From NCBI RefSeq assembly GCF_964340395.1, contig NC_135567.1, positions 9,441,984 to 9,503,983 of the forward strand: a stretch of DNA of 62,000 nt. The letters are read 5' to 3'. Below the pieces are notes generated by a model. That model had not been told where the DNA came from. It saw only the letters and a list, made by a program, of their open reading frames with translations, and did no database searches. Shown here in pieces: positions 24,345 through 35,390 of the stretch. The position numbers were made by a program, and so were the translations under genes. How positions within the stretch are numbered: the stretch's first letter is position 1; the number at the start of each line of letters is the position of its first letter. The stretch comes from Glandiceps talaboti (taxonomy: Eukaryota > Hemichordata > Enteropneusta > Spengelidae).

Positions 24345-24482
24345 CGTAAAATGTGACCACAGAGGCCTCTGTCACAGAGGTCGCCCACAGAGCTGCAGAT
24401 ACTACCTCAGACGATTTCGTCCAATTGATTCATTTTACAGTCTGAACCAATTGCAATCTTGATGGTCTTTCATTCTTAGTGA
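24345..24482. repeat. Dispersed repeat (CAGACGATTTCGTCCAA), copy 1
   Basis: ACCTCAGACGATTTCGTCCA through TCTTGATGGTCTTTCATTCT matches the complement of 42148-42280. ACGATTTCGT is itself palindromic. Confidence 0.7.
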
Positions 24483-24564
24483 CAGTATCATTATTTTGCG
24501 GGTCGACAGGCCTAACTGTGGGTTGTTCAAATGACAATTATTTATATAAAATCATCCAAAACAT

Positions 24565-25035
24565 ATATAAGGGGTAGACCATTCAATATCCTGGGGAGGG
24601 CTTGGAAGATTGGTGGCGAGTCATTATTTTTTTTTCCCACCTGCTTGCCTGAGAATTATTTTTTTTCTCCTTCGCCTATGCTGGCAACTTTTTTTTTCTT
24701 TGCTTCTTTGAGATATCCGGATTTTTTTTACGTCAATGTTGAACACCTACATCTGTTGCCACAATTTTCTGTTTGGTTTTCGCACAGCGTAATACAGAGA
24801 GTAAAAAGATGCTGTTCTATCACACACAGATTTTATTTAGAAAACTACATATTTCTTACATGTTTGATTTTCAATTAAATAAACATCAATGACAGTTTTT
24901 ATGCCATGGTATGATGACACACTGAAAATACAAATCGGAAACTTGATTGGTGAGCTCGGACATTCTGATAGATCGGTCAGTTTCTCCAGCTTGGGGGGGT
25001 GTCAGTATTTTTTTTCCATTGGGCCAACAAGAAGT

Positions 25036-25068
<33 letters not shown>

Positions 25069-25075
25069 GTGAATA
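24565..25075. repeat. Dispersed repeat with GGGTAGACCATT end and C28 tract
   Basis: GGGTAGACCATTCAATATCC followed by GGCTTGGAAGATT matches, inverted, the segment 26920-27080. The right part contains an uninterrupted run of 28 C (25041-25068). It looks like a degraded MITE with homopolymer-rich ends. Confidence 0.45.
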
Positions 25076-25079
25076 AAGT

Positions 25080-25690
25080 TTCATAGCATCTGACAGTAAG
25101 CTGTAGAGGGAAGAGCTTTGAGACTGGGATATGTCCACCTCTTGTGTGAGTGTGTGTGAATGGGGGGGGGGGGGTTCTAGGGGTTCTAGGTCTCCCCTAG
25201 AAGCCCTGGAGGTTTTTTACTTCTAAAGGCAATGTTTAGGCTATTCACAGACACTTCCAGACAATAATTTACAAACTTTACAAGACAGCTCTAACATGTA
25301 AAAAGCAACTACGTGAGGTTGAAACATTTTTGAAATAAAGAGGTGGAGGAAAGAACTTTGATTTGAGACTGGAACATGTCTTCCTCTTATGGGGAGGGTG
25401 CTTCTAGGGAGTGTCCCCCTAGAAGCCCTGGAGGATTTTTACTCTTAAAGCCAATTTTCAGGCTATTCACAGACACTTTCAGACAATAATTTGCAAGCTT
25501 TACAAGTCAGCTCTAACAATTGTAAAAAGCAACTACAGTTGTGCACATGGTTGAAACATTTTTGAAATAAAGTTTCATAGCATCTTGACAGTAAGAGGTG
25601 GAGGGAAGAACTTTGATTTGAGGTTTGAACATGTCTACCTCTTACGGGGGGGTCCTAGGGGGTCGCCCCTAGAAGCTTTTCAAGTTTTTT
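25080..25690. repeat. About 245 bp tandem repeat, 2.5 copies
   Basis: GAGGTGGAGGGAAGAACTTT, a G-rich block with CCCCTAGAAGCCCTGGAGG, and GGCTATTCACAGACACTT recur in the same order. Copies are clearly diverged. A related tail continues to about 25800. Confidence 0.8.
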
Positions 25691-26115
25691 ACCAATTTTG
25701 GTGAATCTTATTGTTGGTTTAACGAATGAGTGGCCTCTGGGGTAATGGAGTCCAAGGCCCCCCCCCCCCTGCCAGATCTGCAGTTTTTTGTTTCTATTTA
25801 GGCATTTTTAGGTTATTCATAGCCTCTGAGATATATATTGCCAAGCATCGAAAAGCTAAAGTAAATATAACTTTTTAAATAAGTTTTCCATGTTATAAAA
25901 GTGGGCCTGTAACATTGGTATTGGGGCATTGATATTGCATGTATAGTAAAGTTACTGATGTGTGAGAGCACTTTAGGAGGTCCTACCTAGTGTACAATAG
26001 AAACTTGAATTTGAGTTGTGGTGTCGATACATGTAGTGTCTGAAACAGGAAGGATATCACCCCTTCTGACAAATTCATACTGAAGAGACTAGAACAATTT
26101 AGATTAAGTTCTTTT

Positions 26116-26311
26116 GAACACATATTGCCTGGCCTATATTCGGGCTATAGCACCCGTTCATTACACCCGAGGGACTGTGAGTTACCAGAATCACATGCTA
26201 TTTCCCGAGGCCAACGGCCGAGGGAAATAGCATGTGATTCTGGTAACTCACAGTCACGAGGGGGTAATGAACGGGTGCTATAGCCCGAATATAGGCCAGG
26301 CAATATGTGTT
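26116..26311. mobile_element. Near-perfect palindrome of about 195 bp
   Basis: Arms of about 95 bp begin ACACATATTGCCTGGCCTAT and meet at a GC-rich centre (GAGGCCAACGGCCGA) near 26208-26222. It looks like a foldback element. No target duplication is visible. The open frame that crosses it is an artefact. Confidence 0.6.
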
Positions 26312-26312
26312 T

Positions 26313-26516
26313 TATAATATACCTCATGCTGTGAACTCGCGGTGGCAGACGACATCGTCAGAAGCTGTCATTTTGACCTGCTGTGAACGCGCGGTGGTCA
26401 CGTGACTATGTAAAAATTGATGGGACTATTCCCCAAGGGAAGTAGTCATTCTATTTTCCTATCACGTGACTGATTCTAGCGAATCATGGCACAGCATTAT
26501 CACTAGGTATATTATA
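26313..26516. mobile_element. Short element with TTATAATATACCT inverted ends
   Basis: TTATAATATACCT at 26313 is repeated inverted (AGGTATATTATAA) at about 26504-26516, and a second inverted match (TGCTGTG / CACAGCA) follows inside. CACGTGAC also occurs at both sides. It directly adjoins the palindrome at 26116 and may be part of one nested structure. Confidence 0.4.
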
Positions 26517-26919
26517 ATATAAACTATCCAATAGTATGAAGATTACCATTACAAAACCTTCAAGTTCACTTTTGCCCCAAAGTGCAAGATAAGTGAAGCA
26601 CTGATTGTGAAACAGCCAAACACTTACATGGCATGTTCTGTAACTAGTGTGGTAGCTAGGTAATACATGTATTATATGTATATTTTTTATGTATAGTTAT
26701 GTTTGAACCCTTACATGAAGTAATATTTAAACCATTTATGAAAGAAACAGAGACAAGAACAAATATATATATATGTACCACAGGCTAACGAAACTGTATT
26801 GGTCCCTGACATGTGTTTGAAACTGTTTGTCATGATTTGACAAGTGTCCTGGTTGGAGAGGTACGAGCAGGTTGAACAGTATACTCGAACCTGTGCTTCA
26901 TTTCCCTGCCAAGAATTTT

Positions 26920-27080
26920 TTTTTCTAGCAGCAGTGGTTCATCTTTTTTTTTCCATCATCAACTCATATCCGGAGTTTTTTTAAGCAAATCCATTTGGCA
27001 TCTTTTTTTTCCCCGAAATCTTCCAAGCCCCCAAGCCCCCCCCCCCCCCCCCCCGGATATCAAATGGTCCACCCCTACGT
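26920..27080. repeat. Dispersed repeat, inverted copy with C19 tract
   Basis: AATCTTCCAAGCCCCCAAG, a run of 19 C (27036-27054) and GGATATCAAATGGTCCACCC correspond to the complement of 24570-24612. Confidence 0.5.
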
Positions 27081-27314
27081 TTACAAAAAATAATGACAAA
27101 TGAATATTCTGTACATATAGATGTAAATAATCTGTATGAGCACATAAGTATTCAGTCAATGGTGGTCAACCTCACTATGATGATGATTAATTGTGTTAGT
27201 ATTATAGTAATGACATGGATAGAATACGGTACAGGGAGCTCTGTTGTGACAATAATAGAGACAAAATTACTGGATGTACTGATTATTCAATTATACATAG
27301 TTACACTCATCATC

Positions 27315-27469
27315 TAGTCTCGCTGCCAGACTTGTGACTATCATCCCTAAGCTTTGTAAGCCGAGCAGCGTCGCCGCAAGAAAGAGAGTAAAGTCCCTCA
27401 CTTTTCACGGCTTTGCCGCTCGGCTTACAGCGCTTAGGGACTATAGTCACGAGTCTGGCAGCGAGACTA
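27315..27469. mobile_element. Palindromic MITE with TA ends
   Basis: The inverted ends TAGTCTCGCTGCCAGACT / AGTCTGGCAGCGAGACTA are perfect, with further inverted similarity inward (AAGCCGAGC / GCTCGGCTT). The terminal TA at each side could be a duplicated TA target, as in Tc1/mariner-type MITEs. No coding frame. Confidence 0.6.
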
Positions 27470-27810
27470 CCTGTCATAGAATAGTGGTTAGATTTTTGAA
27501 TAATCAAAGTCGAACTCCAGTTAATGAAACGGAAACATTGCAGTTGAAACCAAAGGGGTGTAATCCTGTTATTTAAAGGAATTTATAAGTTGCCAGATAC
27601 AAATATTGAACCGAGAACCAAAGACAACATAGTAAATGGGGTGTACGTGTGCAAACATATAAATCCCTTTACACTTGGCCAGTAGCTTATTATGATACCA
27701 ATTAATTTAATAGTGGATTTGCATAATCCCATATCTTTGGCCAATAGTGATTCACTGTAGGTTCATGTGACTGCTTTTATCCAATGATGTGTAGAGGGCT
27801 GGAGTACAGA
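27470..27810. repeat. Dispersed repeat pair, copy 2
   Basis: The same segments as at 15240-15490, but about 170 bp longer in the middle (about 27570-27740). A palindromic MITE (27315-27469) lies immediately to its left. Confidence 0.65.
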
Positions 27811-29254
27811 TAAATACCTTGCCTATTTGACTTTGAAAATAAGGGAATAGGTCAAAGTGTCATTAGAAAGCTCTCCATTGATAACAGGGATGTAGAGTAT
27901 ATGAACCACATTTTCAATGTTACTTGGCAAAATGTGAATTTTAATTTATGGCCAAATTACCTTGAAGGTCAAGGTCAGTGTCATTTGCCAGTTTGTCAAC
28001 ATTCATAGATAATATGGGTGTAGAAACTAATATATAGTCTTTTTGTACTAAGCGTCCAATGCTACTAGGCAAAATGTTAATTTTTGTGACAAAAATGGTC
28101 GCCATTTGGATGTTTTTGGAAGAATGAAGTGACGTGCATATGCACAGGATTGCTATAGTATTAGATACTTACCATGTTTTGTTGAAATTGGCCTGTGTGT
28201 ATTATGATAGAGGTGGGCATGGACGGATGCACTAAACATGGCCCTAGGGAGTAATGTATTTAAATTATTGAAATAAAGTGACATGCATATGTCACCTACA
28301 GTACACAAAATATATGCCAGGACTGATTGAACATAAATTATGCAGATCAAGAGTAGGACTGATAACAGATAGTCATTCCTATAGTCCTCTCTCCTGGCTC
28401 TATCTAGTGGGAATAAATACGAATGGAAACTGTGACAATAGTATAATAATGCTTTATTGAATTCTATAAAAATGTATCACCTTTCAAAAAATATAACAGT
28501 TGAAACATTTTCATGATGATATTAATAATTAACATACATATATACTAAGTATATAATGTACACATATAAACTCGTTATACATAAAATGTCTATACTAGAA
28601 TAAACAGTGCTCAATACATATGTATGTAGAGTTGTGTAAATAACACTATCAAGCAACATTCACAAGAACAGTTGTTTCATGCTGTTGCGTTCATTACACT
28701 GATCACTGTGTGTTATATATATATAAATATATATATATGTATATATATACATACATACATATATGTGTGTGTATATATATTCATAACAGTTAATAAAAAA
28801 ATGGGTTGCCATGGAAACCAGGCAAAAATATTTACAAAAGGAAATACATTGGGAAATTACTAAAAGAAGTTTTATTTTACAAATAATTGTTTGTACAAAA
28901 AATCTCCATACATGCGAGATGATCATGTTTCACATCATATGACGTAATCTACTCAAATGTTGCTCAGTTACCATGGTAGCAAGTATAGTGTAGTAATAAT
29001 ACACTGCTAAAACCACTTTGGTTTGTTTGGCACAAAATTAACATTTATTCAAAGGTAATATATAGTGCTCACTCAAAGTACATCAGGAGCAATTATGGAC
29101 AATGCAATGGAGAAAAATGCCGAATTGCCACAAGTTACCATTTAACACACAAGTTTTAAAAGTAATGTACAGCTTTTCCCTAATGAAAATAGAGTGTAAA
29201 GGCTCGCAATCAAAGTAAAGTATAACTGTTCTCAGAGCAAAGTAAACTAACCCT
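27811..29254. other. No gene recognised
   Basis: 27820-28100 contains AAGGTCAAGGTCA-type sequence, loosely similar to 45340-45560 (TCAAAGT...CATTAGAAAG), so it is probably a decayed dispersed repeat. The rest is AT-rich around a TA microsatellite. Confidence 0.5.
28715..28785. repeat. (TA/CATA)n microsatellite
   Basis: ATATATAT runs mixed with CATACATACATA and TGTGTGTG. Confidence 0.9.
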
Positions 29255-32200
29255 TCCCGCATCAAAATAAAACATGACTTTTCCCAATCAAAGTAAAGTA
29301 TAAGTGTTCACCAATCAAAATAAAATGTAACTGTTCCCCAATCAAAGTAAAGTAAAACTGTACCCCAATCAAATTACAGAGTAACTGTTCCCCAATCAAA
29401 GTAAAGTGCAACTGTTCCCCAATCAAAGTAAAGTGTAACTGTTCCCCAATCAAAGTAAAGTGTAACTGTTTCCTAATCAAAGTAAAGTGTAACTGTTCCC
29501 CAATCAAAGTAAAGTGCAACTGTTCCCCAATCAAAGTAAAGTGTAACTGTTCCCCAATCAAAGTAAAGTGCAACCGTTCCCCAATCAAAGTAAAGTGTAA
29601 CTGTTCCCCAATCAAAGTAAAGTGTAACTGTTTCCCAATCAAAGTAAAGTGCAACTGTTCCCCAATCAAAGTAAAGTGCAACTGTTCCCCAATCAAAGTA
29701 AAGTGCAACCGTTCCGCAATCAAAGTAAAGTGTAACTGTTCCCCAATCAAAGTAAAGTGTAACTGTTTCCTAATCAAAGTAAAGTGTAACTGTTCCCCAA
29801 TCAAAGTAAAGTGCAACCGTTCCCCAATCAAAGTAAAGTGTAACTGTTCCCCAATCAAAGTAAAGTGTAACTGTTTCCTAATCAAAGTAAAGTGCAACTG
29901 TTCCCCAATCAAAGTAAAGTGCAACCGTTCCCCAATCAAAGTAAAGTGTAACTGTTCCCCAATCAAAGTAAAGTGTAACTGTTTCCTAATCAAAGTAAAG
30001 TGTAACTGTTCCCCAATCAAAGTAAAGTGCAACTGTTCCCCAATCAAAGTAAAGTGCAACCGTTCCCCAATCAAAGTAAAGTGTAACTGTTCCCCAATCA
30101 AAGTAAAGTGTAACTGTTCCCCAATCAAAGTAATGTGTAACTGTTCCCCAATCAAAGTAAAGTGTAACTGTTCCCCAATCAAAGTAAAGTGTAGCTGTTC
30201 CCCAATCAAAGTAAAGTGTAACTGTTCCCCAATCAAAGTAAAGTATAACTGTTCCCCAATCAAAGATATGTATAACTGTTCCCCAATCAAAGTAAAGTGC
30301 AACCGTTCCCCAATCAAAGTAAAGTGTAACTGTTCCCCAATCAAAGTAAAGTGTAACTGTTTCCTAATCAAAGTAAAGTGCAACTGTTCCCCAATCAAAG
30401 TAAAGTGCAACCGTTCCCCAATCAAAGTAAAGTGTAACTGTTCCCCAATCAAAGTAAAGTGTAACTGTTTCCTAATCAAAGTAAAGTAAAACTGTACCCC
30501 AATCAAATTACAGAGTAACTGTTCCCCAATCAAAGTAAAGTGCAACCGTTCCCCAATCAAAGTAAAGTGTAACTGTTCCCCAATCAAAGTAAAGTGTAAC
30601 TGTTTCCTAATCAAAGTAAAGTGTAACTGTTCCCCAATCAAAGTAAAGTGCAACTGTTCCCCAATCAAAGTAAAGTGTAACTGTTCCCCAATCAAAGTAA
30701 AGTGCAACCGTTCCCCAATCAAAGTAAAGTGTAACTGTTTCCCAATCAAAGTAAAGTGCAACTGTTCCCCAATCAAAGTAAAGTGCAACTGTTCCCCAAT
30801 CAAAGTAAAGTGCAACCGTTCCGCAATCAAAGTAAAGTGTAACTGTTCCCCAATCAAAGTAAAGTGTAACTGTTTCCTAATCAAAGTAAAGTGCAACTGT
30901 TCCCCAATCAAAGTAAAGTGCAACCGTTCCGCAATCAAAGTAAAGTGTAACTGTTCCCCAAAGTAAAGTGTAACTGTTTCCTAATCAAAGTAAAGTGCAA
31001 CTGTTCCCCAATCAAAGTAAAGTGCAACCGTTCCGCAATCAAAGTAAAGTGTAACTGTTCCCCAATCAAAGTAAAGTGTAACTGTTTCCTAATCAAAGTA
31101 AAGTGTAACTGTTCCCCAATCAAAGTAAAGTGCAACTGTTCCCCAATCAAAGTAAAGTGCAACCGTTCCCCAATCAAAGTAAAGTGTAACTGTTCCCCAA
31201 TCAAAGTAAAGTGTAACTGTTCCCCAATCAAAGTAATGTGTAACTGTTCCCCAATCAAAGTAAAGTGTAACTGTTCCCCAATCAAAGTAAAGTGTAGCTG
31301 TTCCCCAATCAAAGTAAAGTGTAACTGTTCCCCAATCAAAGTAAAGTATAACTGTTCCCCAATCAAAGATATGTATAACTGTTCCCCAATCAAAGTAAAG
31401 TGCAACCGTTCCCCAATCAAAGTAAAGTGTAACTGTTCCCCAATCAAAGTAAAGTGTAACTGTTTCCTAATCAAAGTAAAGTGCAACTGTTCCCCAATCA
31501 AAGTAAAGTGCAACCGTTCCCCAATCAAAGTAAAGTGTAACTGTTCCCCAATCAAAGTAAAGTGTAACTGTTTCCTAATCAAAGTAAAGTGTAACTGTTC
31601 CCCAATCAAAGTAAAGTGCAACTGTTCCCCAATCAAAGTAAAGTGTAACCGTTCCCCAATCAAAGTAAAGTGCAACCGTTCCCCAATCAAAGTAAAGTGT
31701 AACTGTTCCCCAATCAAAGTAAAGTGTAACTGTTCCCCAATCAAAGTAAAGTGCAACCGTTCCCCAATCAAAGTAAAGTGTAACTGTTCCCCAATCAAAG
31801 TAAAGTGTAACTGTTTCCTAATCAAAGTAAAGTGTAACTGTTCCCCAATCAAAGTAAAGTGCAACTATTCCCCAATCAAAGTAAAGTGTAACTGTTATTA
31901 AACCAATCAAAGTAAAGTGTAACTGTTCCCCAATCAAAGTAAAGTGCAACTATTCCCCAATCAAAGTAAAGTGCAACTGTTCCTCAAAGTAAAACGTAAC
32001 CGTTCCCCAATCAAAGTAAAGTGCAACTGTTCCTCAATCAAAGTAAAACGTAACTGTTCCCCAATCAAAGTAAAGTGCAACTGTTCCTCAATCAAAGTAA
32101 AACGTAACTGTTCCCCAATCAAAGTAAAGTGCAACTGTTCCTCAAAGTAAAACGTAACCGTTCCCCAATCAAAGTAAAGTGCAACTGTTCCTCAATCAAA

Positions 32201-32830
32201 GTAAAGTGCAACTGTTTCGCAATCAATGTAAAGTGCAACTGTTCCTCAATCAAAGTAAAGTGTAACTGTTTCTCAATTAAAGGAAAGTATACCTGTTCCT
32301 CAATCAAAGTAAATTGTAACTGTTTCTCAATCAAGGTGTAAATGTTTCCCAATCAAAGTAAAAGTGTAACTGTTCACCAATCAAAGTAAAAGTGTAACTG
32401 TTCCCCAATCAAAGTAAAGTGTAACTGTTCCCCAATCAAAGTAAAGTGTAACTGTTCCCCAATCAAAATAAAGTGTAACTGTTTCCCAATCAAAGTAAAA
32501 GTGTAACTGTTCCCCAATCAAAGTAAAAGTGTAACTGTTCCTCAATCAAAGTAAAGTGAAACTGTTTCTCAATCAAAGTATTGAAAGTGTAACTGTTCCT
32601 CAATCAAAGTAAAGTGTTACTGTTCCCCCATCAAAGTAAAGTGTAACTGTTCCTCAATCAGACTAACGTGTAACTGTTTCCCAATCAAAGTGCAACTGTT
32701 CCTTAACCAAAGTAAATTGTAACTGTTCTTTAATCAAAATAAAGAATAACTGTTCCCAAATCAAAGTAAAGTGTAACTGTTCCCCAATCAAAGTACAGTG
32801 TATCTATTCCCAATCAAAGTAAAATGTAGA
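29255..32830. repeat. 27 bp satellite-like array, about 130 copies
   Basis: The unit is TTCCCCAATCAAAGTAAAGT plus GTAACTG. 27 is a multiple of 3 and the main unit has no stop in one frame of each strand, so 558- and 309-codon frames open on the minus strand (9-residue repeat HFTLIGEQL) and shorter ones on the plus strand (CNCSPIKVK). They show no codon-level constraint that I can see and I do not call them genes. The array is homogeneous from 29390 to 31860 and decays to the right, with 24-28 bp units. Higher-order duplication is described under findings. Confidence 0.95.
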
Positions 32831-35054
32831 CATCTCCTTATAAAAATATACATGTAGTAGTTATTGACCCTCGCCTCATGAAAGTAGGACAGGTATTTCC
32901 TCAGAAAAGTATAGCTGTTCCCCTAATCAATGTAATACTGTCCCCAATAAAAGATGTATAGAGGTGGTATAACAATTCTGGTACCCATATGGATTCTAAT
33001 CTATATCAAAGCTTTCGGTACAATTAAAAATAACATGATACAAAACGTATACCAGCATTAATTATATCCCAAAAATCATCATTATATTAAAAATGGAAGA
33101 ACAAGTTGTGTTTTCTCTTTGCGTAAGCTTAACAATCACTCAAAGATGGTTTGTGTTAGTCTTTACAGATAGGATTAACATTATGGTTAATTTGCTAGTT
33201 TGGTTAATGGTGAAGGGTTAGGATTAGGGTTAGGGTGAAGGGTGAAGGGTTAGGGTTAGGTGCCTAGACTAGAGGTGACCAAAGCATACGCAAAGAGACT
33301 GAGCAACAGAGTCTACCAAATAAATAAACTGAAGATTTGTATGGGTTAGGGATTCTTCAATTGTAATGGTATGATAATAGTGAATTTCAAGTTCTCAATA
33401 ATTATGACTAGTAATTCTAATTCAAATTTTATGTGCAAATGCTCAGCAAATATTCTCCGTAATCAAACAAGTGAGAAGACATTTTTTTAGTTTTAGAACA
33501 TAACAAGATGGTACTAATTAAGTACACTGTAGCACTGTATCACAATTGCTGGCCTGAAATTAATTTTATATGTCAGTTGATATAATAGCAGAGTTTAAAG
33601 TTGCATGTGCTATATCATTATTATTGTTGCTGGGGTTTACATACCTTAGAATAATACTAAACAGTGCACTTGCAATCCAGACTGAGCATGCTCAGATGCA
33701 AAGGCCTGTGGGATTATGTGTGGTTATCGTAATACCTAATCTGGAGCTACCAATAAAATAAACCTTCCATAAAGGTCAGGGTGACTATGAATTGATTATT
33801 TGTGGTTACAAACAATGTGACAGTATTGTTTACAATACTAATTTATTTAGCATTTATTACCCCATTTCCCATGATGCAACATTCAACATGGCAGGTTTGC
33901 AAGTTCCCTATTAATCTCGCTTCTTTTGACTCCAACATCAATTAGTTAACATATTGCTAGGAGTGTGGTGGTTATGTTTCCCTTGTCCCCATTTTGTAAT
34001 ATAGCCATTAATGTGCACTTTAAGTCTCGTTGGACACCCCAATAAATACACAAATCTCGTCAGCCATTTTAGGGTGCAAGTTTCATATTTTTCCACTAAA
34101 TTTGCACTCATCCTTCACTGAACAGGTTTTCATCTTGATTATACCAAATGGATTATCAGTCTAGTAGTACCAGACATTCTAACTAAAGCTGTGTCTAGGG
34201 TTAACTTTAAGTTGTTCTGTTACCTTATCAACATCTATGGTACAGTCACTTTGTCTTTAACAAGTTCCCCAAAGTTGACACCCTAGTAACACCTAAACAA
34301 ATGCATCAACTTTAGCAGTAGGTCCAGTGATTCAAGCTATAAGTTATTCACAAACACAGACACATGTATGCACTACACAACTTTATGAGTGTACGCAGGT
34401 CCCTCGTCTTCAGGTCAATTCAATGTAAAAGACAGTGGCCATAGCAGGGGATTAGGGCTGTGCTAAATAACCCCAAGAATAATCTAGAGACAGATTGTTC
34501 TTGTTTAAGGATACAGTAATCTTCAAAATTTATAAAATTTCTCAGAATTTACAATCAATAATTCCTAAACACCTATGTTTCCCAGAGCATCATATACCAG
34601 GTAACCTGTCAAATCTTCTAGCTAGTATGGCTTTTAAAAGAGATCTCAAATATTCAAACCCAGGAGCTGTAATCAGTTTTCATTCTTCTTTTTGTCAAAT
34701 ACACTCTACATATCACTGGAAACAGTTTAACTATTCCTTTAATGGCTGAATTGTTTAGTAATTATTGTTGATATTGTATTTGATATTTGACAAAACAATC
34801 ATGAATGGGTTATGGATTTGTTGACAAATAATAAATACATGCTTCACATGACAGTTGATAATGTGAGCAATAGTCTTGTTCATTTTACAACTTCTGTTTC
34901 TCATAAAGACCACCGCTATGCTATAGATAACTCATTTAATACATGTCATTGTTGGCGCAAATGCTGCATAGTTCTTCCAAATGACTTGGAGATGTTACAG
35001 ACTATTAATTCTTACCATGACAAGCTGACCAACCCTGATAATAACTGTAGCCTT
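32831..35054. other. No gene recognised
   Basis: Apart from the TTAGGG-type tract at 33113-33298 I see no domain, exon or repeat that I can support. The 84- and 88-codon plus frames at 34495 and 34812 lack any recognisable motif. Confidence 0.5.
33113..33298. repeat. Short TTAGGG-type tract with inverted flanks
   Basis: GGGTTAGGATTAGGGTTAGG and further GGGTTAGGGTTAGG units (about 33215-33260), mixed with GGGTGAA, resemble telomere repeats. TCTCTTTGCGTAAGCTT at 33113-33129 and its near-complement AAGCATACGCAAAGAGA at 33282-33298 flank the tract. Confidence 0.6.
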
Positions 35055-35390
35055 CTTCCTCTTCATGTACAACATTAATACTGTGGTGGATTGCAAAGAG
35101 TGTTCTTGGTGATGTAACTGGTAGTCTTAACTTCTTCCTCTTTCTGCACAATATTAACACTGGTGGTGGATTGCAAAGAGTGTTCTTGGTGATGTTACTG
35201 GTAGTCTTGACTTCTTCCTCTTCCTGTACAATATTAACACTGGTGGTGGATTGCAAAGAGTGTTCTTGGTGATGTAACTGGTAGTCTTAACTTCTTCCTC
35301 TTTCTGCACAATTTTTACACCTTGTTGTGGATTGTGACAAGTGTTCTTGATATAATGGTGCATTGTAGTCTCGACTCCTTCCTGTAAAAT
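35055..35390. repeat. 80 bp tandem repeat, about 4 copies
   Basis: GTGGTGGATTGCAAAGAGTG recurs at about 35083, 35163 and 35243, with a diverged fourth unit at about 35323. Confidence 0.85.

Noticed and set aside
29262-31864. Frames of 558 and 309 codons (HFTLIGEQL repeat) and plus-strand CNCSPIKVK frames
   Set aside because: They come from a stop-free 27 bp unit, open on both strands, and are broken by a 4 bp deletion; no sign of protein-level constraint by eye.
33208-33260. Chromosome end
   Set aside because: The TTAGGG-type units are few and impure and unique sequence continues on both sides.
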